From Alteromonas_E sp965248545 (GTDB lineage Bacteria; Pseudomonadota; Gammaproteobacteria; Enterobacterales; Alteromonadaceae), in the NCBI GenBank assembly GCA_965248545.1, contig OZ252110.1, positions 372,001-436,000 on the forward strand: DNA of 64,000 nucleotides, given 5' to 3'. How positions within the stretch are numbered: position 1 is the first letter of the stretch; the number at the start of each line of letters is the position of its first letter. This document shows, one piece after another, positions 55,259-63,240 of the stretch. The notes beneath the pieces are model-generated. The model worked only from the letters and a program-made list of their open reading frames with translations. It was not told the origin of the DNA and did no database searches. The translations under genes and the position numbers were made by a program.

Positions 55259-56278
55259 TTAGTCAATCTTGTAATAGTCTTTGTACCAGGCAACGAAATT
55301 ACCAATGCCCTCTTTAATCGTTGTCTTTGGACGGTAACCCACATCCTCAACCAAGGCCTCGACATCAGCAAACGTATCTGGCACATCGCCTAGTTGCAGG
55401 GGCAGTAAGTTCTTTTCTGCCGTCTTACCCAGAGCAGACTCTAATGTTTCGATATACTCCATTAGGTGAACTGGCGTCTGAGCACCGATATTGTAAACCT
55501 TCCACGGCGCTTTGCTCGTACCCGGATCAGGCTTTTTACCGTCCCAATTTGAGTTAGATTCAGTCGTATTGTCCAGCGTTCTAATGATACCTTCTACAAT
55601 ATCGTCTATATACGTGAAATCGCGGCGATGATTACCATAGTTGAATACATCGATTGGCTTACCCGCTAAAATTGCTTTGGTAAACAAGAATAGCGCCATA
55701 TCAGGACGTCCCCAAGGACCATATACAGTAAAGAAACGCAGGCCTGTCGTTGGCAAACCATACAAGTGACTGTATGTATGAGCCATCAATTCATTCGCTT
55801 TCTTACTGGCTGCGTAAAGGGATACGGGATGATCGACATTGTCATGAACTGAGAACGGCATACTTTCGTTTGCACCGTACACTGAACTTGATGATGCATA
55901 GACCAAATTCTTCACATCATTATGACGACAGCCTTCCAAGATATTCATGAAGCCAACAATGTTTGCATCGATATAAGCGTGTGGGTTCTCGAGCGAGTAA
56001 CGCACACCGGCTTGGGCCGCTAGATGCACCACCTTGTCAAACTTGTGTTCTTCAAATAAGGCTGGCATACCCTCGCGATCTTCAACAGCCATTTTGACGA
56101 ACGAGAACTTATCCCCGTTTGGTTGACTTTTGATTCGCTCCAGTCGCGCCTCTTTGAGGCTTACATCGTAATAATCATTCAGATTGTCTAAGCCCACCAC
56201 TTCATCACCGCGCTCTAGAAGATACAGCGACACGTGTGAACCTATAAAGCCCGCAGCTCCAGTTACTAAAACTTTCAT
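55259..56278 (-). CDS. UDP-glucuronate 4-epimerase-like nucleotide-sugar epimerase
   Basis: SDR-family NAD enzyme of 339 residues, close to UDP-glucuronate C4-epimerases (CapI/LspL type). It shows the GAAGFIGSH dinucleotide loop (7-15), the LDNLNDYYDVSLKEARL segment that marks this group, SSSSVYG and the catalytic YAASK pair. It lies nine bases after the nucleotide-sugar dehydrogenase, so together they would make and epimerise an acidic sugar nucleotide for a surface polysaccharide. Confidence 0.88.
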   Translation of the reverse strand: MKVLVTGAAGFIGSHVSLYLLERGDEVVGLDNLNDYYDVSLKEARLERIKSQPNGDKFSFVKMAVEDREGMPALFEEHKFDKVVHLAAQAGVRYSLENPHAYIDANIVGFMNILEGCRHNDVKNLVYASSSSVYGANESMPFSVHDNVDHPVSLYAASKKANELMAHTYSHLYGLPTTGLRFFTVYGPWGRPDMALFLFTKAILAGKPIDVFNYGNHRRDFTYIDDIVEGIIRTLDNTTESNSNWDGKKPDPGTSKAPWKVYNIGAQTPVHLMEYIETLESALGKTAEKNLLPLQLGDVPDTFADVEALVEDVGYRPKTTIKEGIGNFVAWYKDYYKID

Positions 56279-56287
56279 AGTTTTCCT

Positions 56288-57559
56288 CTAAAGTCTGATA
56301 TCAACTGCTTGTTTATCAAACATATATTTTAAATCAAAAATAACAGCATTGGATTTACCGAGCGCCCTGAGCTCTTCGTTTGTCCACTGCTTAAACTGGT
56401 CATGTGCAACGGCGCCAATGATTGCGTCATATTTGCCGATTTCTGGTGCTTCCACTAACGATAGCCCGTATTCATGAATCACTTCGTCACTTTCCGCCCA
56501 CGGATCGTAGATATCCAAATTAACGTGATAGCTTTCTAACTCATGCGCAATATCGACGACTTTAGTATTGCGAATGTCCGGGCAGTTCTCTTTGAACGTT
56601 ATCCCAAGCAATAAAATATTTGCACCATTGACCATGATTTGCTGATTAAGCATGTTTTTCACTAGGCGTGAAACCACATACTCGCCCATTCGGTCATTGA
56701 TCCGACGACCGGCCAATATCACGTCAGGATGGTGACCTAGCTCTTCTGCTTTATGGGTTAGGTAATAAGGGTCGACTCCAATACAGTGCCCGCCGACCAA
56801 TCCTGGCCGAAAGGGTAAGAAATTCCACTTACTGCCAGCCGCTTGTAAAACTTCTTCGGTATCTATGCCCACTCGGTCAAAAATCATGGCGAGCTCATTG
56901 ATGAGCGCTATGTTTAAATCACGTTGGGTGTTTTCGATAACTTTTGCGGCCTCTGCCACTTTTATCGACGAAGCCAAATGAGTACCTGCAGTGATGATAG
57001 AGCGATACAATTCATCGACTTGTTGAGCAATTTCCGGTGTGCTGCCTGACGTAACCTTCACGATTGTTTCTAAGCGGTGCTTTTTATCACCCGGATTGAT
57101 GCGCTCGGGACTGTAGCCCGCAAAAAAGTCCTGATTATAGGTAAGCCCAGAAACATCTTCGATAATGGGTAAACAAACTTCTTCAGTCGCACCAGGATAA
57201 ACCGTTGACTCGTAAATAACCGTGGTGCCTCTTTGGATAACGCCACCGATCATTTGGCTCGCTTTTTTCAGCGGTGTCATATCGGGCTGTTTATTTTTAT
57301 CAATTGGGGTTGGTACCGTAACAATAATGTAGTTACACGACTTAAGTGCCTCCGTGTCGCATGTGAACGATAACATGCCAGCAGAGGAAAGCTCTTCACT
57401 GGTAACCTCTAGGGTACTATCAAATCCTTCTTCCAACTGTTTGACGCGGCTTTGATTGATGTCGAACCCAATGGTTGGCGCTTTTTTTCCGAAGGACACG
57501 GCTAATGGCAAGCCAACGTAACCCAGGCCAATGATGGCAATTTTGTTGTTATTTTTCAT
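56288..57559 (-). CDS. UDP-sugar dehydrogenase, TviB/WbpA type
   Basis: Oxidises a UDP-sugar C6 to the uronic acid. The ATG at 57559 gives 423 residues with the NAD loop IGLGYVGLPLAVSFG, the catalytic Cys in GLVGGHCIGVDPYYL and VAEAAKVIENTQRDLNIALINE. The sequence is closest to the Vi-antigen TviB/UDP-GlcNAc dehydrogenase group rather than UDP-glucose dehydrogenase, so a UDP-HexNAcA product is likely. The pair with the downstream epimerase resembles Vi-type TviB-TviC. Confidence 0.88.
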   Translation of the reverse strand: MKNNNKIAIIGLGYVGLPLAVSFGKKAPTIGFDINQSRVKQLEEGFDSTLEVTSEELSSAGMLSFTCDTEALKSCNYIIVTVPTPIDKNKQPDMTPLKKASQMIGGVIQRGTTVIYESTVYPGATEEVCLPIIEDVSGLTYNQDFFAGYSPERINPGDKKHRLETIVKVTSGSTPEIAQQVDELYRSIITAGTHLASSIKVAEAAKVIENTQRDLNIALINELAMIFDRVGIDTEEVLQAAGSKWNFLPFRPGLVGGHCIGVDPYYLTHKAEELGHHPDVILAGRRINDRMGEYVVSRLVKNMLNQQIMVNGANILLLGITFKENCPDIRNTKVVDIAHELESYHVNLDIYDPWAESDEVIHEYGLSLVEAPEIGKYDAIIGAVAHDQFKQWTNEELRALGKSNAVIFDLKYMFDKQAVDIRL

Positions 57560-57693
57560 AGCGTTTATGTTCAATCCCCAAAACTTCACACCTATAGCAA
57601 TCAATGGTGTCATATTTTGTGCGATACAGAAACACTAAATTCTGTATCTGCAAAGCAAAAATACTGACGGCGAACAAGAACAACAAGTTGCCG

Positions 57694-58476
57694 CTAGAGT
57701 TGGATACCATTCGCCTCAGCCAGCACGTACACGTGCTCAATAGGGATCGCATATGTAATACCACTGGGATCGGAAATTGCCGATTCTTTCGTCGTTTTAA
57801 TGAAGACTTTGTTGATCACCGCGAATACTTCACCAGTGTCTTCCAAATACACTGCGCTGCCACTATTGCCCGGGTATGCCGTTATATCCAATTGATAGAT
57901 CATAAACGGTTGTTGTAAACGAGTCATAAATTGCTGCGTTATTTGCGTACTGTGCTGTGCTGGCCTGATGTTTGGCGTATACGCAGCAACAATGCCAGAA
58001 TGGGTTGCGGGAAATAATCCGAGCACCGCACCGATTGGAAACCCCGTCAAAGCTATTTTTTTACCATCCGGTATGACTTCTGCCCGAGGGCGAAGCGGCA
58101 GTGCGGGGAGGGTTTCACCAATAGCTAAAATCGCAATATCATGTTCAGCGTCTGTCATCACTTTGTCGATTGGAATAACTTTGGTTTGTCGACCGTTCGG
58201 TACAAAAACCACGCGACTCGACTTGATCCCTTCTTCCAGTTCTGCGCTGATGACGTGTTCATTCGTTACGACGTATTTGCCATTTCCTACCACAAAGCCC
58301 GAACCATCAAGTCGGTTACTGATCGTTGCCATGGGTGAATAAACACCAATACCAACCACTGAAGGCTTTACTTTAGCGACTGTCTCGACCAAAGAGTCGC
58401 TAATCACCACGTTTGAATAAAGTAAAATAGAAGCCCAAAGAGCAAATTTGTAACAGCTACCCGTCGTTTTTTTCAT
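57694..58476 (-). CDS. Exported trypsin-like serine protease
   Basis: A 260-residue protein with a signal peptide (FALWASILLYSNVVISDS) and a chymotrypsin-fold domain. The triad is complete: His74 in TNEHV, Asp113 in EHDIAIL and Ser205 in YPGNSGSAV. No PDZ domain follows, unlike DegP. The ATG at 58476 is preferred over a TTG 36 bases upstream. It is divergent from the acyltransferase gene and precedes the dehydrogenase on the minus strand; it might process PEP-CTERM or polysaccharide-linked proteins. Confidence 0.86.
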   Translation of the reverse strand: MKKTTGSCYKFALWASILLYSNVVISDSLVETVAKVKPSVVGIGVYSPMATISNRLDGSGFVVGNGKYVVTNEHVISAELEEGIKSSRVVFVPNGRQTKVIPIDKVMTDAEHDIAILAIGETLPALPLRPRAEVIPDGKKIALTGFPIGAVLGLFPATHSGIVAAYTPNIRPAQHSTQITQQFMTRLQQPFMIYQLDITAYPGNSGSAVYLEDTGEVFAVINKVFIKTTKESAISDPSGITYAIPIEHVYVLAEANGIQL

Positions 58477-58633
58477 CGCCTCAACCCAAACCACATTCGC
58501 GTTTATGCTCAAACATACGTTTAAAGCATCAAGTTTATCAAGGAATTGCAGTTAACAGTTTGCATAGATTTAGCTTCACTGTGCTATATTTACCCTACTC
58601 AAACGGATTTGCTTTCACAAACGAGGTTATACA

Positions 58634-59500
58634 TTGAGCACAATGAACCCTTTTCATACTGCGCAATCACCAGCGTTAATGGTTAACCCCATTAATTCGG
58701 TGGTCGATCGCGTGAAAAAGTTAATGAAGGGTTACAGTAAACTGCAAGAAGCCAAACAAATCTCCAAACACTTTTCGGAATACCTGGAGCCGGTAGTCGC
58801 GAATTCGCCAGAATGTAAATCAAAAGTTTTTAATATTCGTCATCAGGTGTATTGCGAAGAATTAAACTTCGAACCTCTGCGCGATAATGCCGAAGAAACA
58901 GATGAATTCGACCCAATCTCTATACATGCAATGATACAGCATATCCAAACGGGGAATTACGCTGGAACGGTCAGGATTGTTACCCCAGGAAAAGACGACG
59001 AGCAATTGCCAATCGAAAAGTATTGCTTGCATTCTATCACTGATAAAGCGTTGTCCCCTGCGAATTATGCACGGCATGAAGTGTGTGAAATAAGTCGACT
59101 GGCTGTTCCCGCTAGATTCAGACGCCGTAAGATTGACCAGTTTGATGGCGCTGCAACCGGTGTCATTAACCCACAGACGTATTCTGAGGCCGAACTTCGC
59201 TGTTTCCCCTTCATTGCCATTGGGTTATATATGTCTGCGGCATCAATTGTTTTGCTGAAGGGCATTCCGCATACTTACGTAATGATGGAGCCGAGGCTTG
59301 CACGCAGTATGAGCTTTCTTGGAATTAAGTTTCATCAATTGGGTCCAACCGTTGAATATCACGGGCAAAGAGCCCCCTACTATATTAACCCTCATCTACT
59401 GTTGGAAAATTTAACACCCGCCTTCGTTACTATGCTGAACGACATCCGGCACTCTATCGACACCCAAAAACATTTAATCAGCGCAAATGAGGCAGTCTAA
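58634..59500 (+). CDS. PEP-CTERM/exosortase-associated acyltransferase (LuxI-like)
   Basis: A 288-residue protein of the acyltransferase group that is found only with PEP-CTERM/exosortase systems and is related to LuxI-type autoinducer synthases. Key elements are the N-terminal R69-H-Q-V-Y73-C-E75 and the E152-I-S-R155 motif, which match the LuxI Arg/Glu pattern in acyl-chain transfer. The TTG at 58634 is chosen because GAGG lies seven bases before it; an ATG three codons later is possible. The stop overlaps the next gene's ATG by one base (TAATG), so the two are translated together. Confidence 0.85.
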   Translation: MSTMNPFHTAQSPALMVNPINSVVDRVKKLMKGYSKLQEAKQISKHFSEYLEPVVANSPECKSKVFNIRHQVYCEELNFEPLRDNAEETDEFDPISIHAMIQHIQTGNYAGTVRIVTPGKDDEQLPIEKYCLHSITDKALSPANYARHEVCEISRLAVPARFRRRKIDQFDGAATGVINPQTYSEAELRCFPFIAIGLYMSAASIVLLKGIPHTYVMMEPRLARSMSFLGIKFHQLGPTVEYHGQRAPYYINPHLLLENLTPAFVTMLNDIRHSIDTQKHLISANEAV

Positions 59501-60360
59501 TGGCTTTCTCTTATGACGACGCGTTTTCACGGAATATTGGTTGGGTAACAGAACAAGAACAACACAGCTTAAGCCAAAAACGTGTGGCAGTAGCCGGTGC
59601 AGGTGGTGTTGGCAGTGCCCATATGTTGGCGTTGGCCCGTATGGGTATCCAACATTTTCACATATCGGATTTTGACGAATACGACGTTCATAACTTTAAT
59701 CGACAATTTGGCGCTTTTATGTCGACCGTGGGTAAACCCAAAATGCAAACCATGTCGACCATGCTCAATGATATCAATCCGAACGCTGCGGTAGTCGAGT
59801 TTGAAGGAGGGATTGGTGAGCGTAATGTTGATGAATTTCTAGATGGCGTGGACATATATGTAGACAGTCTGGACTTTTTTGCGCTGGCCGCGCGCAAATT
59901 AGTATTCAAACGATGCTATGAAAAGGACATTCCGGTTGTTACGGCCGCACCACTCGGGATGGGATGTGCTTTATTGTGTTTTCTACCGGGTAAAATGTCG
60001 TTCGAGGAATATTTTCGGTTTGAAGATAAACAGACCGAAGAGGAGCAATTGATTCAATTTCTGATTGGCCTCTCGCCGGCCATGCTGCAACGCAACTATT
60101 TGGTTGACGAAAGCAGAGTCAGTTTCAGACAGAAAAAAGGACCCAGTACCGTCATGGCGGTAAACCTGTGCGCAGGAATGGCTGAAACCTATGTTCTGAA
60201 GATTTTGTTAAATCGCGGCGATGTGCTGTGTGCTCCTAATGGCCTCCACTTCGATGCTTACCGCAACAAACTCGCCAAAACGTGGCGCCCTATGGGTAAT
60301 CGAGGACTAATGCCAAGAGTGATGTTTCAGATCGCCAAACGAGTTGTTACCAAACAGTAG
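59500..60360 (+). CDS. ThiF/E1-like adenylyltransferase
   Basis: A 286-residue E1-like enzyme. The ATP-binding loop is GAGGVGS (33-39); the Asp57-Asp59 pair, N65-x-N67-R68-Q69, K81 and D122 match the adenylation residues of ThiF/MoeB. I see no CxxC zinc pairs and no obvious catalytic Cys in the usual place, which suggests it activates a carboxylate without an E2-like step. Candidates for the substrate are the C terminus of a small protein or an acyl/amino acid; the overlapping LuxI-like acyltransferase favours the latter. The ThiS-type partner is not nearby. Confidence 0.85.
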   Translation: MAFSYDDAFSRNIGWVTEQEQHSLSQKRVAVAGAGGVGSAHMLALARMGIQHFHISDFDEYDVHNFNRQFGAFMSTVGKPKMQTMSTMLNDINPNAAVVEFEGGIGERNVDEFLDGVDIYVDSLDFFALAARKLVFKRCYEKDIPVVTAAPLGMGCALLCFLPGKMSFEEYFRFEDKQTEEEQLIQFLIGLSPAMLQRNYLVDESRVSFRQKKGPSTVMAVNLCAGMAETYVLKILLNRGDVLCAPNGLHFDAYRNKLAKTWRPMGNRGLMPRVMFQIAKRVVTKQ

Positions 60361-60446
60361 TAAATTTGTGTCCGATTTTTTTACAAGTCGGTTTTGCAAA
60401 ATAACAAAAAAAATATAAAAGCCCTTATTATCAACAGCTTAAAAAG

Positions 60447-60464
60447 TTGGCACGCTGAATGCTT
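60447..60464 (+). promoter_or_regulatory. Sigma-54 promoter of the second PEP-CTERM gene
   Basis: TTGGCACG-N4-ATGCTTT keeps the GG-N10-GC spacing and the full -24 box TGGCACG of sigma-54 promoters. It lies about 50 bases before the PEP-CTERM ATG. Confidence 0.75.
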
Positions 60465-60512
60465 TATCTTTGGCAAGCGTAGACTCTCGACGTGTTAGAA
60501 AAGGAAACGAAC

Positions 60513-61466
60513 ATGAAAACATTTAAACTTTTAGCAGCAGCAGCGGCGTTGAGCGTCAGTTCAGCATCGTTCGCAAGTCCAATGATCATCGAACAGTGGA
60601 CATACGTAAATGAAGCAGGCTTCTCAGCCTTCACTCAAACAGCAGGCACTCCTCAGTCTGTTGCAGTACCAACGTTGTCTGGCCAAAGCGCAAACGGTGG
60701 CACTTCAATCCTGAGCACTGGCGAGCTTCCTGACAACCTTTGCTGGGGTGACATTGTAAATCCTCAACAAGGTCAAAGCTGTTTGGGAATCAACTCTCCT
60801 GTTACAGAAGGTACGACTCAAACTTGGGACGAAAATGGCAACCTAGTTGCAATCCCTGGTGGTAACGCTTTCACAGCTGACTTCGGAGAAGATTACTGGG
60901 ATTACTTCAATCAAGGCACAGCACTACGTCACGACAACTTCCCAATTACCGGAATTTTCCTTGACACAGTGCGCATTGTTGATGGACTTCAGCTATCTGC
61001 AGTTGCACCAGCTGGTGTTACAGTCCTAGCACCTGAACTAGAGTTCATGGTTGATTTCTGGGAAACGCCAAACGCAGGTATCGACGCAAACGGCACTTGC
61101 CCATTTGGTCCAGCTAGCGGTACTCCAAACTCAATCAATGCTCTTGGCTGTTCAGATATCTTTGAAGTAGCTGGTTTCGCAGGTGGTTTCATCTTGAACT
61201 CTGGTCTTGACTTCATTGATTTCGCAATTAACTTCACAGTTCAAGGCTTAGACAACTCTGTTTGGCACACTAACTACCAGTTAATCACACGTTTGAGCGG
61301 TTTAGAAGTTGTTGGTAACAACTTAGGCTTCGCGACAGAAGAGCGTGGTGTAAACGTTTTGAATGCGCAATTCGCAATCAGAGCAATTCCAGAACCTTCA
61401 ACAATCGCAGTGTTCGCATTGAGCCTTCTAGGATTGGTTGGTTTCTCAAGAAAAGCTAAGAAGTAA
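60513..61466 (+). CDS. PEP-CTERM sorting-domain protein (THxN-like)
   Basis: A 317-residue exported protein. A signal peptide (LLAAAAALSVSSASFA) is followed by a Thr/Asn/Gly-rich body and the classical C-terminal tail PEPSTIAVFALSLLGLVGFSRKAKK in outline: PEP motif, hydrophobic helix, basic end. The LRHDNFPI segment resembles the L-T-H-x-N-x-P-I motif of the THxN PEP-CTERM group, with Arg for Thr; I give this subfamily tentatively. The ATG at 60513 has AAGGAAA before it. It is expected to be exported, cut by exosortase and joined to the surface or biofilm matrix. Confidence 0.9.
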   Translation: MKTFKLLAAAAALSVSSASFASPMIIEQWTYVNEAGFSAFTQTAGTPQSVAVPTLSGQSANGGTSILSTGELPDNLCWGDIVNPQQGQSCLGINSPVTEGTTQTWDENGNLVAIPGGNAFTADFGEDYWDYFNQGTALRHDNFPITGIFLDTVRIVDGLQLSAVAPAGVTVLAPELEFMVDFWETPNAGIDANGTCPFGPASGTPNSINALGCSDIFEVAGFAGGFILNSGLDFIDFAINFTVQGLDNSVWHTNYQLITRLSGLEVVGNNLGFATEERGVNVLNAQFAIRAIPEPSTIAVFALSLLGLVGFSRKAKK

Positions 61467-61490
61467 CTCATTCAGAATGAGACTAAAACG

Positions 61491-61517
61491 AAAGGCTGCC
61501 GATTGGCAGCCTTTTTT
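61491..61517 (+). terminator. Rho-independent terminator after the PEP-CTERM gene
   Basis: A 10-bp stem AAAGGCTGCC/GGCAGCCTTT with a 4-nt loop is followed by a T run. Confidence 0.92.
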
Positions 61518-61886
61518 TGTATGGTTATCTCTGTAAGAAATTTCACATGTTTTACCTAAAAAACACATATACCTGTACTCCCCGATCTACATCTTGAATG
61601 CATAATCTCCCACGTCAATGATTAGTCAACTGAAACGAAAGCAACAGTACAACAAATTAAGGGAGTACTGTTTCGAAACAGCTTTTTAAACACTCCATTA
61701 AATTCGGGTTTTACTCTTATTGCGAAATACTTATCAACCTAAATTAATTTTATTAAGCTACAATTCTTTACCTTAGTCAGATCAACTTTAATGTAGATAA
61801 AACACTAATCTGCGACACTATTTACTAGTGAGTTAAATTAAACTTGAGTAGACTTGTCGCATTAATCTAAAAATTAGTTTCGTGCC
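61518..61886. other. AT-rich gap with an inverted repeat
   Basis: About 370 bases without a supported gene. It contains an 8-bp inverted repeat AACAGTAC/GTACTGTT (61643-61672) with a 14-nt loop. The base composition falls from here to the end of the window, marking the edge of a probably acquired polysaccharide segment. Confidence 0.45.
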
Positions 61887-62735
61887 ATGTTTGACATACC
61901 TGTCCCCTCTGCTATTGATAAGATTCGATTCAAAATTTCTGGATTTTTGTCGAATATCGCTAGGATTTTCGGCTTCCAGCAGCAACAGTTAATCGTCTGT
62001 GGCTATCCGCGAAGTGGCACATCACTTCTTTACAATATGTTATCTACAAGCTTGTCGAGAAGTTTTTTATTTACCACATTTGAAAAGTACTTTATTTATC
62101 TAATCCACAAATTTGGCAACATCGCATCAAAGGCGCCACTGGATATTAACCATTTACACTCTGTTGATGAACTCAATGTAAACAACAAAAAATTGGTTAT
62201 TATTGTTGTGATCAGAGATATAAGAGATGTAATCACTTCAAAACACCCAATCTTTGATAAAGAATTTTTTATTGGACATGACTATAGTTACTGGCCAGAA
62301 GGTCCTAACTTTGAGCGATGGAACAAAAACGGAACAGGGGTTATCGAAATCACTGAACGTATGAAAGAACTGAAATTGAGAAAAGATGTTGCGTTTGTCA
62401 AATATGAAGAATTGGTTAGAAACCCCGACGAAATTCAGCAGTTTCTGCAAAAAAAGTTTTCACTTAAATTTGAATCAAAATTCTCGGACTATCACACCAA
62501 ACAAGAAAAGTTGGCATACAAATACGAAGGGCGTCATAAAGCTAATAACGAAAACCTTGTGTTGGAAGGCAAGAAAATCGTAAATAAGAAATCCAGATGG
62601 AAGTCTCGTGAGTTCGACGAGAGAATCATTATGCAGTTTACTGAATGCCCAGAACTTTTTAATATTCTGATTGATTTTGGATACGAAGAAGACAAGCTTT
62701 GGTTTAAAGAATATGAAGTCAGTGAGGAGTTATAG
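61887..62735 (+). CDS. Sulfotransferase-family protein
   Basis: A 282-residue protein with the 5'-phosphosulfate-binding loop CGYPRSGTSLLY (residues 38-49) and a 3'-phosphate region IRDIRDVITSKHP. These are the two PAPS-contacting motifs of sulfotransferases. There is no signal peptide, so it would sulfate sugar precursors in the cytoplasm. It has much higher A+T than the genes to the left and no strong ribosome-binding site (AAAAATTAG region), consistent with horizontal gain. The substrate is probably a polysaccharide unit. Confidence 0.82.
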   Translation: MFDIPVPSAIDKIRFKISGFLSNIARIFGFQQQQLIVCGYPRSGTSLLYNMLSTSLSRSFLFTTFEKYFIYLIHKFGNIASKAPLDINHLHSVDELNVNNKKLVIIVVIRDIRDVITSKHPIFDKEFFIGHDYSYWPEGPNFERWNKNGTGVIEITERMKELKLRKDVAFVKYEELVRNPDEIQQFLQKKFSLKFESKFSDYHTKQEKLAYKYEGRHKANNENLVLEGKKIVNKKSRWKSREFDERIIMQFTECPELFNILIDFGYEEDKLWFKEYEVSEEL

Positions 62736-63114
62736 GGTGACTTCTAATAGACAGGAATGAAAATTGCGAGTTGATTTGCAACATAGCTGTATTTTGTAAA
62801 CTTGGAAGGAGTGTAATACGTTGCGGCGATAGTCATTCAAGCGCGTTTGGCTCATTATTTTTTTACAGTCGAGCGAAAAGTTGATTGGAGGCTCAACAGT
62901 AATTCCGTAAAAAGTGCTTTCCTCAGTAAGGTCTTGTATGTGGGCCTCTGCGAGAACTAGCAATTAGTTTCGTTTTCACAAAATGTAAATCGACAATTCC
63001 ATAGAAATACATTAACGTTATTATCTTCAACAGTTAATCTTTAGACTCTAATCACCAATAATAACTGAAGAGCTGTCTAGCAGGTGGATTATGAGTGCCA
63101 AGGAAACGCAGAGC
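62736..63114. pseudogene. Possible broken gene remnant (GDSHS motif)
   Basis: No intact ORF lies in this 380-base stretch. On the plus strand the frame at 62741-62895 encodes SVIRCGDSHSSAFGSLFF, a GDSHS box like those of SGNH-type proteins in capsule clusters. Dropping one T from the seven-T run after it opens a continued reading of about 33 residues to a stop near 62961. No start codon is present in frame, so it would be a remnant. The call is weak. Confidence 0.25.
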
Positions 63115-63200
63115 TTGTAGTGTTGTAGTGTTGTAGTGTTGTAGTGTTGTAGTGTTGTAGTGTTGTAGTGTTGTAGTGTTGTAGTGTTGTAGTGTTGTAG
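63115..63200. repeat. 8-bp tandem repeat, 10.75 copies
   Basis: Ten perfect head-to-tail copies of TTGTAGTG plus six further bases, without a single mismatch. It lies 40 bases before the glycosyltransferase ATG. Every plus-strand frame within it meets TAG, so it cannot switch an ORF on that strand. It could alter promoter spacing or leader structure through slipped-strand copy-number change. Confidence 0.97.
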
Positions 63201-63240
63201 AAAATTACAAATTAGCTATTTTATGAATGGAACTTTTATT

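Noticed and set aside
61643..61672. Inverted repeat as an insertion-sequence end
   Set aside because: Only 8-bp arms with a 14-nt loop, no transposase and no target duplication seen.
62730..62963. A 77-codon minus-strand ORF in the AT-rich gap
   Set aside because: Has no motif or plausible start site; the plus-strand GDSHS remnant explains the region as well or better.
63091..63120. Short ORF entering the 8-bp repeat as a contingency gene
   Set aside because: The frame (ATG at 63091) stops in the first repeat copy, and every plus-strand frame in the tract contains TAG, so translational on/off switching is not possible on this strand.
63115..63200. CRISPR-like array
   Set aside because: The repeat unit is 8 bp with no spacers, so it is a simple tandem repeat.
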